This document shows, piece by piece, positions 22,618 through 33,066 of a stretch of 64,000 nt of DNA. A model generated the notes under the pieces. That model searched no databases. It worked only from the letters and a program-made list of their open reading frames with translations, and was not told the origin of the DNA. The first letter of the stretch is position 1. Each line of letters begins with the position of its first letter. The stretch covers positions 248,001 through 312,000 of the forward strand of contig QVRM01003985.1 of NCBI GenBank assembly GCA_003439945.1, given 5' to 3'. A program made the translations under genes and the position numbers. This DNA comes from Dermanyssus gallinae (Eukaryota > Arthropoda > Arachnida > Mesostigmata > Dermanyssidae).

Positions 22618-23709
22618 CCAGGGCGCCTTCGAGAGGCCGAAGTCTCCCGAGGTAGCTCATCTTCCGAAACTATCGCAGCTGACGTGCTTCTGCCTGATTG
22701 CAAGATTCGACTCGTCTGCTCGTATTTCAGTCCGACAGGATCGCGCTCCGATCAGGAGGAAAAAATGAAGAATTTGGTTGCTGATCTCAACGCACTCGTG
22801 ACTGATGATGTGAGTGTTGTTATCTCTGGAGACCTCAATCAACCGGGAATAAATTGGTCAGATTGGCGTTGTTCGTCATCACGACGCTCTGATGAATTGA
22901 CAGATGGAGGAGAGCTTTCAGTTGAGGAGATGTTTCTTCAGTTCTGCTGCGAAGCTGGTCTTCAGCAGCTGGTATGCACCCCGACCCGCGGACTGAATAT
23001 ACTGGACGTTGTTCTAGCTGCTGACGACTCAGTTGACAACATAGCTGTATCGACCGCGCCAATCACCACTGATCATAAAATGATCAAGTTCACCATATCG
23101 CGCGGTCCGCCCATGCCTGAGACACGCACTGACTGGTGGGACTACGGCAAAGGTGACTACGAATGAATGATCACAAATCTGATTGCGACTGACTGGAATA
23201 ATTTCTTCGTTGCCTGTCCTGACGTAGATAGCATGTATAATAAGTTTGTGAGCTACATGCATTTCTTGCTTGAAATATTTGTACCTCGGAGGACTTCGGA
23301 TGCCGAGAGTAGACTAAGCTTTGATATCCAACGGATTACCCGACAATTGAGCAACGCAACGCCGGAGAGAGGGCCTGCATTGCAGAAGAAGCTGCAGAGG
23401 ATGCTCCATAGAAAACGTATCATTGAGGAGAGCAGTGTTGCTCAGTCTGCCGCTCCCAGCGCTGTCCATAGGTATGTTCAAAAACGTATGAAAATAAAAG
23501 ACACGCTGACCTCAATTAAGCGACCAGACGGATCTACTGCAACTGAAGACCGTGAGAAAGCTGAAATTCTCAGAAATGTATTTGCCGCAACCTACCCATC
23601 GCACGCCGAGCTGCAATCGCACAACTCTAACGCCGCCTTCCTCTTAAATGAGCCCTCCAGCGTGCAGGTGGTGAACCAGAGAACCTCGAACGGCATCTGC
23701 GAGGATTAG
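22618..23709 (+). pseudogene. Element A2 endonuclease half and linker, broken
   Basis: Same content and same lesions as the A1 counterpart: an open start at the truncation, GDLNQPGINW, TTDHKM, an in-frame TGA at 23,164-23,166, and loss of frame near 23,666-23,691. Sharing the same stop and frameshift dates both lesions before the duplication. One silent base change separates it from A1. Confidence 0.8.
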
Positions 23710-25094
23710 CCAACAAGCGTAGCGCCACCCCTGACGGTATCCCGGCCATTGTTTATAAGAAGTGTGGCTATGATGTATGCGTGCCACTCTCAATTATTTT
23801 CCGCCAGTCTCTCGAAGAGGAAAACGTACCTAATCTCTTTAGATATGCCATCGTATGTCCTGTGCATAAGCGTGGCGATAAAAGCGACCCTAATAATAAA
23901 AGGCCCGTCTCGCTGACCTCCGTGCCTTGCAAGCTCTTTGAGAAGGTCATAACAGAGGAGATCTACAGGAATGCAAATGCGCAAGGTCTAATTTCGAGGG
24001 AACAATTTGCATATCGTCCCGCTCATTCTGCTCTTCTTCAGTTACTTGAGACTCAAAATGATTGGGCCCTCTTTATAAATGACGGAAGACCGTTTGACTG
24101 CGTGTATTTTGATTTTAAATCTGCTTTTGAGAGTACCACGCACTCTAAGCTACTTAATATTCTTCCACAGTATGGAGTGGGTGATCGTATAGCTAATTGG
24201 ATTAAGGCTTTCTTAAGTGATAGACTCTTTAGGGTCAGAGTCAACGACTGCCTGTCATCTACGGCTCAAGTTACCTCGGGCTGCCCGCAGGGTACCATTC
24301 TCGGCCCTTTAATGTATATACTGTATACTGACTCATTGAAACATGTAATACCTCAAATCGTTCATGTAAAAATTTATGCTGATGATGTCAAAATGTATAT
24401 ACCCGTAGATAATAGAAGCAACATAGTAATTTTTCAGGAAACGCTAGACAAATTTATGGAGTGGTGTAAATGCCTCGATCTTAAACTATCTGTTAATAAA
24501 TGTGCTGTGCTACACTTTTGTCACAATAATCCTGCACACAAATACACGCTAGGCTCTGAGGAATTAACTGTTAAAAAGGCGATCAAAGACTTAGGAATAC
24601 TGACATCTGATACCGTGAACTATACACCTCAAATACTTGAAGTGGTAACGGCTGCTACAAGAAGACTAAACTGGATATTGCGCTCGTTTGTGATTAAAGA
24701 CGCTTCCCTGTATGTTAGACTGTACAAGCAATATGTTCTCCCAGTCCTAATTTACGTCTCACCTGTATGGCATCTAGGACTTGTGTGTGATCAAAAGATT
24801 CTGGCTAAACTTCATAAAAAGTTCATAAGGCGTGTTGCCTACCGCTGCAACATTAGCAGAAATAATGTTGAGTGCATGGACATTGCCGTTATATTAGATA
24901 AGATTGACAGAGATACGTTTACCAGCATATGTAAGCAGCCTGATAGGTTTAATAGGTTCTTTGAAGTCATGACGACAATAACTCGATCTGGTATGAACAT
25001 TCAAGCTAAAGCTGTAGCCAGGAAAGAAATCGTTAATAGAATGTTCGCGTGGCGCACAGCCCGCAAGTGCAATCATGTACAGCCAAACATATAA
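23688..25094 (+). CDS. Element A2 reverse transcriptase frame
   Basis: The frame is open from about 23,688, and the first ATG at 23,781 gives 437 residues. It is identical to the A1 reverse transcriptase except for one leucine-to-valine change in the segment just after the KDLG block. YADD, GCPQG and DFKSAF are all kept. Like A1 it lacks a usable endonuclease, so activity in cis is not expected. Confidence 0.8.
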   Translation, partial: ERHLRGLANKRSATPDGIPAIVYKKCGYDVCVPLSIIFRQSLEEENVPNLFRYAIVCPVHKRGDKSDPNNKRPVSLTSVPCKLFEKVITEEIYRNANAQGLISREQFAYRPAHSALLQLLETQNDWALFINDGRPFDCVYFDFKSAFESTTHSKLLNILPQYGVGDRIANWIKAFLSDRLFRVRVNDCLSSTAQVTSGCPQGTILGPLMYILYTDSLKHVIPQIVHVKIYADDVKMYIPVDNRSNIVIFQETLDKFMEWCKCLDLKLSVNKCAVLHFCHNNPAHKYTLGSEELTVKKAIKDLGILTSDTVNYTPQILEVVTAATRRLNWILRSFVIKDASLYVRLYKQYVLPVLIYVSPVWHLGLVCDQKILAKLHKKFIRRVAYRCNISRNNVECMDIAVILDKIDRDTFTSICKQPDRFNRFFEVMTTITRSGMNIQAKAVARKEIVNRMFAWRTARKCNHVQPNI

Positions 25095-25173
25095 ATCGCC
25101 AGATGGCGCGCTTGTTATGAATTTTTGATAATCCTCAATAAAGCCCCCCTGCTAAAGGGTGTGTAAATAATAA

Positions 25174-28100
25174 TAAGAATGCCGCGGTTTTAAGAACGAG
25201 CCGGTTCTAAGAACCAGGGAGGTGCACGCAGTTTCAAGAACGAGCCGGTTTTAAGAACCAGTAAGAATGCCGCGGTTTTAAGAACGAGCCGGTTCTAAGA
25301 ACTAGCGAAGTGCACGCTGTTCTAAGAATGAGTCGGTTCTAAGAACCAGCGAGGTGCACGGGGCTCTAAGAACGAGCCGGTTCTAAAAACCAGCGAGGTG
25401 CACGCGGGTTTAAGAAAGAGCCGGTTATAGGAACCAGAGGTGCACGCGGTTGTAAGAAAGAGCCGGTTATAAGAACCACAGGTGCACGCGGTTCTAAGAA
25501 CGCGTCTAAAAACGAGCCGATTCTAAGAACCAGCAACGTGCATGCAGTTTCAAGAAAGAGCCGGTTCTTAGAATTAGAGAGGTGCTCGCGGTTGTAAGAA
25601 CGAGCCGGTTATAAGTACAAGCGAGGTGCACGCGGTTTTAAGAACGAGCCGGTTCTAAGAACCAGCGAAGTGCACGCGGTTCTAAGAACGAGCCGGTTCT
25701 AAGAACCCACAGAGGTGTCCGCGGTTTTAAGAATACGCTTAAGAGCGAGCCAATTCTAAGAACCAGCAAGGTGCCCGCGGTTCTAAGAACCTACAGAGGT
25801 GTCCGCGGTTCTAAGAACGAGCCGGTTGTAAGAATCGGTGAAAAGAACGCGGTTTTAAGAACAAGCCGGTTCTAAGAACCAGGGAGGTGCACGCAGTTTC
25901 AAGAACGAGCCGGTTTTAAGAACCAGTAAGAATGCCGCGGTTTTAAGAACGAGCCGGTTCTAAGAACTAGCGAAGTGCACGCTGTCCTAAGAATGAGTCG
26001 GTTCTAAGAACCAGCGAGGTGCACGGGGCTCTAAGAACGAGCCGGTTCTAAAAACCAGCGAGGTGCACGCGGGTTTAAGAAAGAGCCGGTTATAGGAACC
26101 AGAGGTGCACGCGGTTGTAAGAAAGAGCCGGTTATAAGAACCACAGGTGCACGCGGTTCTAAGAACGCGTCTAAAAACGAGCCGATTCTAAGAACCAGCG
26201 ACGTGCACGCAGTTTCAAGAAAGAGCCGGTTCTTAGAATTAGAGAGGTGCTCGCGGTTGTAAGCACGAGCCGGTTATAAGAACAAGCGAGGTGCACGCGG
26301 TTTTAAGAACGAGCCGATTCTAAGAACCAGCGAAGTGCACGCGGTTATAAGAACGAGCCGGTTATAAAAACCAGCGAAGTGCACGCGGTTCTACGAACAA
26401 GCCGGTTTTGAATCCAGCGGGGTGCACGCGTTTGTAAGAACGAGCCGGTAATAAGAACTAGAAAAGTGCACGCGGTTTTAAGAACGAACCGGTTCTGAGA
26501 ACCAGTGAAAAAGACACAGTTCTAAGAACCAGCAAGGTGCACGCGGTTTTAAGAACGAGCCGGTTTTAGGAACCAGTGAGGTGCCCGTGGTTCTAAGAAC
26601 GAGCCGGTTTAAGAACCAGCGAGGTGCACGCGGTTGTAAGAACAAGCCGGTTTTAAAAAACAGAGGTGCACGCCGTTCTAAGAACGCACTTAGGAGCGAG
26701 CCGATTCAAAGAACCGGCAAGGTGCACGCGGTCATAAGAACGAGCCGGTTCTAAGACCCCACAGAGGTGCCCGCGGTTCTAAGAACGGGCCGGTTATAAG
26801 AACTAGCAAGGTGCACGCGATTTAAAGAACGGGCCGGTAATAAGAACCAGCAAGGTGCACGCGATTTAAAGAACGAGCCAGTTCTGAGAACCAGCGAGGT
26901 GCACGTGGTTTTAAAAACGAGCCGAGTCTAAGAACTAGCGGGGTGCACGCGGTTTTACGAACGAGTCGGTTCTGAGAACCAGTGAAAAAACGCAGTTCTA
27001 AGAATCAGCGAAGTCTACACGGTTCTAAGAACGAGCTGGTTCTAAAAACCAGCGAAGCGCACGCGGTTAAAAGAACAAGGCAGTTTTAAGAATCAGTGAA
27101 AAGGACGCGGTTCTAAGAACGAGCCGGTTCTAACAACCAGCGAGGTGCCCGCGGTTTTAAGATCGAGGCGGGTATAAAAGCTAGCAAATTGCACGCGGCT
27201 CAAAGAACGAGCCGGTTTTAGGAACCAGTGAAGAGAACGCTATTCTAAAAACCAGCGAGGTGCACGCGGTTCTAAGAACGAGCTTGTTCTAAGAACCAGC
27301 GAGGTGCACGCGGTTCTAAGAACGAGCCAGTTCTAAAAACCAGCGAGGTGCACGCGGTCTTAAGAACGAGCTTGTTCTAAGAACCAGCGAGGTGCACGCG
27401 GTTCTAAGAACGAGCCAGTTCTAAAAACCAGCGAGGTGCACGCGGTCTTAAGAACGAGCTTGTTCTAAGAACCAGCGAGGTGCACGCGGTTCTAAGAACG
27501 AGCCAGTTCTAAAAACCAGCGAGGTGCACGCGGTTTTAAGAAAGAGCAGGTTATAAGAACCAGAGGTGCACGCGGTTCTGAGAACGCTTAAGAACGAGTC
27601 GATTCTAAGAAGAAGTAAGCGGTTATACGAACTAGCCGGTTCTAAGAACCAGCGAGGTGCACGCGCATCTAAGAACGAGCCGGTTTTAGAAACCAGCAAG
27701 GTGCACGTGGTTATAAAAACAAGCCGGTGTAAGCACCAGTGAAAAAGACGCGGTTCTAAGAACGAACGGGTTCTAAGAACCAGCGAGATGCACGCGGTTT
27801 TAAGAACGAGTCGGTTATAAGAACAAGCGAGGTGCACGCAGTTTTAGGAACGAGCCGGTATAAACAACCAGCGAGGTGCACGCGGTTCTAAGAACCAGCG
27901 AGGTGCACGCGGTCCTACAAACAAGCCGGTTCTAAAAACCAGCGGGGTGCACGCGTTTTTAAGAACGAGCCGGTTCTGAGAACCAGTGAAATGGACACAG
28001 TTCTAAGAACCAGCAAGGTGCACGCGGTTCTAAGAACCAGCCGGTTCTAAGAAGCAGCGAGATGCACGCGGTCTTAAGAACGAGCCAGTTCTAAAAACCA

Positions 28101-29590
28101 GCGAGGTGCACGGGGTTCTGAGAACGAGCCGGTTTTAAAAACCAGAGGTGCACGCGGTTCTAAGAACGCGCTTAGGAGCAAGCCGATTCTAAAAACCAGC
28201 AAGGTGCCCGCGGTTCTGAAAACGAGCCGGTTCTAAGAACCCACAGATGTGCCCGCGGTTATAAGAACGAGCCGGTTCTAAGAACCAGCGAAGTGCCCGC
28301 GGTTTTAAGATCGAGGCGGGTATAAAAGTCAGCAAGGTGCACGCGGTTCTAAGAACGAGCTTGTTATAAGAACCAGCGAGGTGCACGCGGTTCTAAGAAC
28401 GAGCCAGTTCTAAAAACCAGCGAGGTGCACGCGGTTTTAAGAAAGAGCCGGTTATAAGAACCAGAGGTGCACGCGGTTTTGAGAACGCTTAAGAACGAGC
28501 CGATTCTAAGAAGAAGTAAGCGGTTATACGAACTAGCCGGTTCTAAGAACCAGCGAGGTGCACGCGCTTCTAAGCACGAGCCGGTTTTAGAAACCAGCAA
28601 GGTGCACGTGGTTCTAAAAACGAGCCGGTTTAAAGCACCAGTGAAAAAGACGCGGTTCTAAGAACGAACCGGTTCTAAGAACCAGCGAGATGCACGCGGT
28701 TTTAAGAACGAGCACGGTTCTAAGAACCAGCGAGGTGCACGCGGTTCTAAGAACCAGCGAAGTGCACGCGGTTTTGAGAACGAGTCGGTTATAAGAACAA
28801 GCGAGGTGCACGCAGTTTTAAGAACGAGCCGGTAAAAAGAACCAGCGAGGTGCACGCGGTTCTAAGAACCAGCGAGGTGCACGCGGTCCTACAAGCAAGC
28901 CGGTTCTAAAAACCAGCGGGGTGCACGCGTTTGTAAGAACGAGCCGATTACAAGAATTAGCGAGGTGCACGCGGTTTTAAGAACGAGTCGGTTCTGAGAA
29001 CCAGCGAAGTGCACGCGGTTCTGAGAACGAGTCGATTATAAGAACAAGCAAGGTGCACGCAAATTTAAGAACGAGCCGGTTCTAAGAATCGGTGAAAAGA
29101 ACGCGGTTGTAAGAACAAGCCGGTTCTAAAAACCAGAGGTGCGCGCGGTTTCAAGAACGAGCCGGTTTTAAGAACCAGTAAGAATGCCGCGGTTTTAAGA
29201 ACGAGCCGGTTCTAAGAACCAGCGAAGTGCACGCGGTTCTGAGAACGAGTCGGTTATTAGAACAAGCGAGGTGCACGCAGTTTTAGAAACGAGCCGGTTC
29301 TAAGAACCAGCGAGGCGCACGCGGTCCTACGAACAAGCCAGTTCTAAAAACCAGCGGGGTGCACGCGTTTGTAAGAACAAGTCGGTTACAAGAATTAGCG
29401 AGGTGCACGCGGTTTTAAGAACGAGCCGGTTCTGAGAACCAGTGAAATGGACACAGTTCTAAGAACCAGCAAGGTGCACGGGGTTCTAAGAACAAGCCGG
29501 TTTTAGGAACCAGCAAGGTGCACGCGGTATTAAGAAATAGCCGGTTATAAGAACCAGAGGTGCACGCGGTTCTAAGAACGAGCCGGTTAT
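25174..29590 (+). repeat. 44-bp satellite array, segment 3
   Basis: Continuation of the satellite. Up to about 28,056 it belongs to copy 2 of the 6,861-bp block. Beyond that it is related but diverged satellite with the marker GATCGAGGCGGG at 27,161 and 28,309. It ends at the insertion point of element B. The last 17 bases (29,574-29,590) are the left target-site duplication. Confidence 0.95.
29574..29590 (+). repeat. Left target-site duplication of element B
   Basis: AAGAACGAGCCGGTTAT, repeated exactly at 33,050-33,066. The first two As may belong to the poly-A tail on the right side, so the true length is 15-17 bp. Confidence 0.85.
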
Positions 29591-29620
29591 CCCGCCACTA
29601 CCCTCGAAGAAAATGAGCCG

Positions 29621-30118
29621 ATGGATGACAACACGCCAACGGCAAGGGAAGCGGCAGCGGCCGCAACGTCGCCAACGGAGACAACCGCAGAGGCGAGGAA
29701 AGACAAGGAAGACAACGATGGTTTTGTCACCGTCCAACGGAGGAGGAGCGGCAAAACAAAGCATCGTATGCAGAAAGGCAGTGCAGCTGATGGTGTAGGA
29801 GATCTTGAAGTGTATGCTGGGCCAGGCAGGTTCAGCGCGCTGAGAGTAGCACGGCTGGCGGCGAAAACGTCAGCTGTCAACCTACACACATGGCTCGTTA
29901 ACAGGAGCATTTGTGTAAAGGCAGTATTCAAAATGCGAACGCAGGGAAATGATGCCGTGTTCTGTGTAGTACTGGGAGACGGCGAGTACGCAAAGTGCAG
30001 CAAGAGTGAGTTCTGGCCAAAAGGTATCCTATTTCGTCGTTGGGCTGGTGGTGCTCCCTACGAGAAAATGGTTATGGAAAGCTTTATCGCGCCTGGCGGT
30101 CCGTCTCTTCGCAAGTGA
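29621..30118 (+). CDS. Element B ORF1 (gag-like, possibly N-terminally truncated)
   Basis: 165 residues from the ATG at 29,621. The N-terminal 50 residues are rich in Ala, Thr, Glu and Asp, followed by DGFVTVQRRR. A similar DGF-TVV-RR phrase is common in the N-terminal part of arthropod LINE gag proteins and also occurs in element C ORF1 (NDGFTRVVTRR). The rest is a mixed-charge segment without CCHC knuckles, which is unusual for a full gag. The frame stays open upstream to the element boundary at 29,591, so the natural start may be lost. It ends 24 bases before the ORF2 ATG. The presumed role is RNA binding in the retrotransposition particle; the sequence itself does not prove it. Confidence 0.6.
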   Translation: MDDNTPTAREAAAAATSPTETTAEARKDKEDNDGFVTVQRRRSGKTKHRMQKGSAADGVGDLEVYAGPGRFSALRVARLAAKTSAVNLHTWLVNRSICVKAVFKMRTQGNDAVFCVVLGDGEYAKCSKSEFWPKGILFRRWAGGAPYEKMVMESFIAPGGPSLRK

Positions 30119-30142
30119 CTGAACAGATCTAGAGATGCTGCC

Positions 30143-32962
30143 GTGGAGACTACTAGGTCTCTGCGGCTGCTTCTTTGGAACTGTGAGGGACTAAGAGGAG
30201 CAATAGACCTAGCGCCAGTTGACATGCTTACGTCGGTGGACATTGCACTCCTTACGGAGACCTACCAGCGGGAGGAACTGCATATCAATAATATGCGAGG
30301 GTTCCACCAGCTGGCAGTTCTACCTGCTGGAGGCCGTGGTAGACCAGTGGGTGGATTATCAATCTACCTACATAAACGTTTACCGCCGGCGCAATGTGTG
30401 AGGAAGAACGATTTCTATGTGGGTCTCTCGTCTATGAGGATGAACATAGCCGTCTTCTACCTCCCCCCACATCTTGACTCGGCAGAGGTCGCTGACACGG
30501 TGAGTTCCGGTATATCAGGTTTCGACCTGTCTATGCCAACCATCGTCGGTGGCGACTTCAATGCCCGTATTGATGGTGGGGCTACTAACGATAAAGGAGA
30601 GGTGCTGCTCCAGTTGATGGAATACTTTGGTCTGAGATGTGCAAATGCACGCGAAGACCACACGTATATAAGTCATAACGGAAGCAGCACCATTGACCTA
30701 CTGTTTCACAACCTTGTCGATGGCGAAGTTGAAAGCTTCGATGTTCTCGAGGTGGCTGCAAGGAAGCACCTACCGGTGTCAGCAGTCGCAAATATTCCAG
30801 ATATCTGGTTTAAGCAGCAAGGCGACCCACACCTGGTCCCCACGAGGCGTGTTGACCTTTCACTATTAGAGGTTGATAGCCTCGAGGTGGGCTGTGATGT
30901 GGATACTTGTTGTGAACTGCTAGAGAGAACCATGAGAAGTGCAGTCAGGTGGAAGAGACCAAGGCAGAGGAGATCACGACAGTGGTTTTCTCAGGCTTGC
31001 TATCTCGCCCACCGTGGGGTGCTCGAGCTTTTGCGCCAAGCGAGGGTAAAGGCACCACCACAGCTGCTAGCCAGACGCAGGCTTGACTACTTCAATAGTA
31101 GAAAAGCTTACATAAAGCTATGCCTTGACCACAAGCGTGAATACGCTAGGCGGGAGGAAATCCGACTGCTCGAAAGAGCGGAGCGCAAGCCCTCAGCCTA
31201 CGTCGTACGGCCTCGTAGGGGGGCGAACCACCTGCTCAGCGACGAACAGGTAACGAGTCACCTGACCGGTCTTCTATATAACCGCGAGACGGTACGCCTG
31301 GCTCCAATGATTGAGCACCCGCTCACATTGGATCAGGATACTATGAATCTGCCCTTTGAGGTAGAAGAAGTACGTCAGGTTCTGCACTCTCTTCCGAGAG
31401 GAAAGAGTGCGGGGCCAGACCAAGTGTACTATGAGCACTGGGTGCAGTCTGAGCCACTTTTGGCAAACCATCTTTGCGATTTCTTCAACGAGATCATGAA
31501 GAGGGGACAAATGCCAGGAGCCTGGCATATCGCCAGGCTTTCTCTTTTATTTAAGGGTAAGCATGGTGATGACAGACGAGACCCAAACTTATACCGCGGT
31601 ATAGCGTCTGAAAGGACGCTGAAGAAGATCTTCTGCAAATTGGTTATAAAACGGATCGAGTACGTTGTCGACCAGACCCTTCCACCGGAGCAATTCGGCT
31701 TTCGAAGAGGTCGAGGAACGCGTGATGCAATCCATGTGCTTCAGTCAGAGATAGAGCGAGCTGTGGCAAAGCCCGGAGGCCATTTGTATGCAGTCTTTAT
31801 AGACTGCGTCAAGGCTTTCGACAAAGCACCTCGAGATCTCCTGGTGAAGTCATTCCGATACGCAGGGGTTGGTGGCTCTCTTCTTGGCGTAATTTCCAGT
31901 TTCTTTGATGAGGACACCTTACTGGTACAAGGTGAGCAGGGAGTGTTGCAGGTAAGGCAAAATGTGGGAACCCCGCAAGGCGACCCATTGAGCTGCGTCT
32001 CCTTCACTCTTCTGCTTGCCGATTTTGTTGATTATATTCGACAAGAGTTCCAGAAGGCCACAGTTGTGATGTACGCAGATGACATAGTGGTCGCTCATCA
32101 CGACCTGGGTGCCATCAAGCGCATCACTTCTCTGGCGGAGGTGTTCCTTGTCTCAAGAGGGCTGGAAATAAATGCCATGAAGACCAAGGCTATGAAATTC
32201 AGAAGAGGAGGTCGATTGGCTGCTAAAGACGTTATACGTTGCGGCGGCCAATCCTTGGAATTCGTTAACTCTTTCCGGTATCTGGGGCTTCGGCTTCATT
32301 ATACTGGGACGACCTTCACTGCTCACATCGTCGAGAGAGCGCGCACAGCCCTAATTTCTCTTTATGGAGAAATAGGCGATGTCCGGCGACTGTCCGTCCC
32401 GACGGCAGTGGCGCTTTTCTACCTCAAGGTTGTTCCGGCGCTGATGTATGGTCTTGACAGAGTATGGGAACACCTCACTCGGGCAAACTTTGGTTTGCTT
32501 GAAAGGTGTTTTACAATGTACATGAAGCGAGTACTTTGCCTGTCAATGCGGGCAAGGAGCCGCTTTGTGTACCTAATGTCAGGCTGTGCACCAGTTGTTG
32601 AGATCATTCGATTAAGGTTGAAGACGCCGCGTACAGTACCATTCGAGAGCTTTATCTCGGAATGGGAAAATAAAGTTGAACAAGTCCGACGAGAGGTCGG
32701 AGACCTGGATGTTTTCAGGGCCTTTCACCTCTGGTCTGGTCTTGCGTGTGACAATCGCCACGTCTATACCAGATACATAGTTCATGGCTATCATCACCTG
32801 GTTTGTTCGAATACGAGCTTCCACGAAGAGTACACCGAGTGCGTCTGTCGACTGTGCTCTCAGGCGTGTACGAAGTTTCATGCATCTGCCTGTCTGGCCC
32901 TTGCGAAGAGATCACTGCACTGCCTCTCTCGTATAACATGCCGCGAGGAGCTGAGTGTATAA
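30143..32962 (+). CDS. Element B ORF2: APE endonuclease and reverse transcriptase
   Basis: 939 residues, intact. Residues 1-215 form an apurinic-type endonuclease: LLLWNCEG (Asn13), LLTETYQ (Glu39), GGDFNARI (Asp138, Asn140), STIDLLF (Asp185) and a final KHLPVSA (His209). The endonuclease nicks the target to prime cDNA synthesis. The reverse transcriptase occupies roughly 400-720: GKSAGPDQVYYEHW, EQFGFRRGRGTRDAI, the A motif FIDCVKAFDK (551-560), the B motif GTPQGDPLS (608-616) and YADD (643-646). The C-terminus has a Cys/His-rich knuckle CVCRLCSQACTKFHASAC (near 900-917). All catalytic residues I can identify are present, so this copy could be active. It starts at an ATG 24 bases after ORF1. 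An RNase H domain is not seen. Confidence 0.85.
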   Translation: METTRSLRLLLWNCEGLRGAIDLAPVDMLTSVDIALLTETYQREELHINNMRGFHQLAVLPAGGRGRPVGGLSIYLHKRLPPAQCVRKNDFYVGLSSMRMNIAVFYLPPHLDSAEVADTVSSGISGFDLSMPTIVGGDFNARIDGGATNDKGEVLLQLMEYFGLRCANAREDHTYISHNGSSTIDLLFHNLVDGEVESFDVLEVAARKHLPVSAVANIPDIWFKQQGDPHLVPTRRVDLSLLEVDSLEVGCDVDTCCELLERTMRSAVRWKRPRQRRSRQWFSQACYLAHRGVLELLRQARVKAPPQLLARRRLDYFNSRKAYIKLCLDHKREYARREEIRLLERAERKPSAYVVRPRRGANHLLSDEQVTSHLTGLLYNRETVRLAPMIEHPLTLDQDTMNLPFEVEEVRQVLHSLPRGKSAGPDQVYYEHWVQSEPLLANHLCDFFNEIMKRGQMPGAWHIARLSLLFKGKHGDDRRDPNLYRGIASERTLKKIFCKLVIKRIEYVVDQTLPPEQFGFRRGRGTRDAIHVLQSEIERAVAKPGGHLYAVFIDCVKAFDKAPRDLLVKSFRYAGVGGSLLGVISSFFDEDTLLVQGEQGVLQVRQNVGTPQGDPLSCVSFTLLLADFVDYIRQEFQKATVVMYADDIVVAHHDLGAIKRITSLAEVFLVSRGLEINAMKTKAMKFRRGGRLAAKDVIRCGGQSLEFVNSFRYLGLRLHYTGTTFTAHIVERARTALISLYGEIGDVRRLSVPTAVALFYLKVVPALMYGLDRVWEHLTRANFGLLERCFTMYMKRVLCLSMRARSRFVYLMSGCAPVVEIIRLRLKTPRTVPFESFISEWENKVEQVRREVGDLDVFRAFHLWSGLACDNRHVYTRYIVHGYHHLVCSNTSFHEEYTECVCRLCSQACTKFHASACLALAKRSLHCLSRITCREELSV

Positions 32963-33013
32963 TTGTATAATATGTATAATTGTTCATGTTATATGCATAC
33001 TCAATATGAGTGA

Positions 33014-33019
33014 AATAAA
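33014..33019 (+). promoter_or_regulatory. Polyadenylation signal of element B
   Basis: AATAAA lies 52 bases after the ORF2 stop and about 18 bases before the A-run, separated from it by (GAT)5. Confidence 0.6.
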
Positions 33020-33049
33020 TACGATGATGATGATGATAAAAAAAAAAAA

Positions 33050-33066
33050 AAGAACGAGCCGGTTAT
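33050..33066 (+). repeat. Right target-site duplication of element B
   Basis: AAGAACGAGCCGGTTAT, identical to 29,574-29,590. It directly follows the poly-A tail. Confidence 0.85.

Larger units (their letters stand above)
22618..25173 (+). mobile_element. Element A2: duplicate of element A1
   Basis: Same 2,556-bp CR1-like insert, same truncation point, same satellite junctions and same coding lesions as A1. It lies inside the second copy of the 6,861-bp block. It is therefore a passenger of the tandem duplication, not an independent insertion. The only differences seen are two substitutions, at 22,893 (T for C) and 24,615 (G for C, leucine to valine). Confidence 0.85.
21196..28056 (+). repeat. 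6,861-bp tandem duplication, copy 2 (carries element A2)
   Basis: Direct tandem copy of 14,335-21,195. Similarity stops near 28,056, where GAAGCAGCGAGATGCACGC diverges from the corresponding point that starts copy 2. Edges are accurate only to within about one monomer, because the flanks are the same satellite. Confidence 0.9.
29591..33049 (+). mobile_element. Element B: APE-type LINE with two ORFs
   Basis: A 3,459-bp insertion in the satellite, bounded by 15-17-bp target-site duplications. It carries a short ORF1, a 939-residue ORF2 with endonuclease and reverse transcriptase, and a short 3' UTR. The UTR has AATAAA (33,014-33,019), a (GAT)5 run (33,023-33,037) and a 14-base A run. Both ORFs are intact. 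The ORF1 frame is open right up to the 5' junction, so the copy is probably 5'-truncated within ORF1 or its leader. The clade is not assigned. The reverse-transcriptase wording is unlike CR1, and no RNase H is present. A relic of the same family lies at 9,499-9,906. Confidence 0.85.

Noticed and set aside
22618..25173. Second independent CR1-like insertion
   Set aside because: It has the same truncation point, satellite junctions, stop codon and frameshift as the first copy, and lies at the same place in the repeated 6,861-bp block. It is a duplicate, not a new insertion.
29613..29798. 61-codon Arg-rich frame at the start of element B
   Set aside because: Out of frame with the better ORF1 beginning at 29,621 and made of the same bases. 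A shadow frame.
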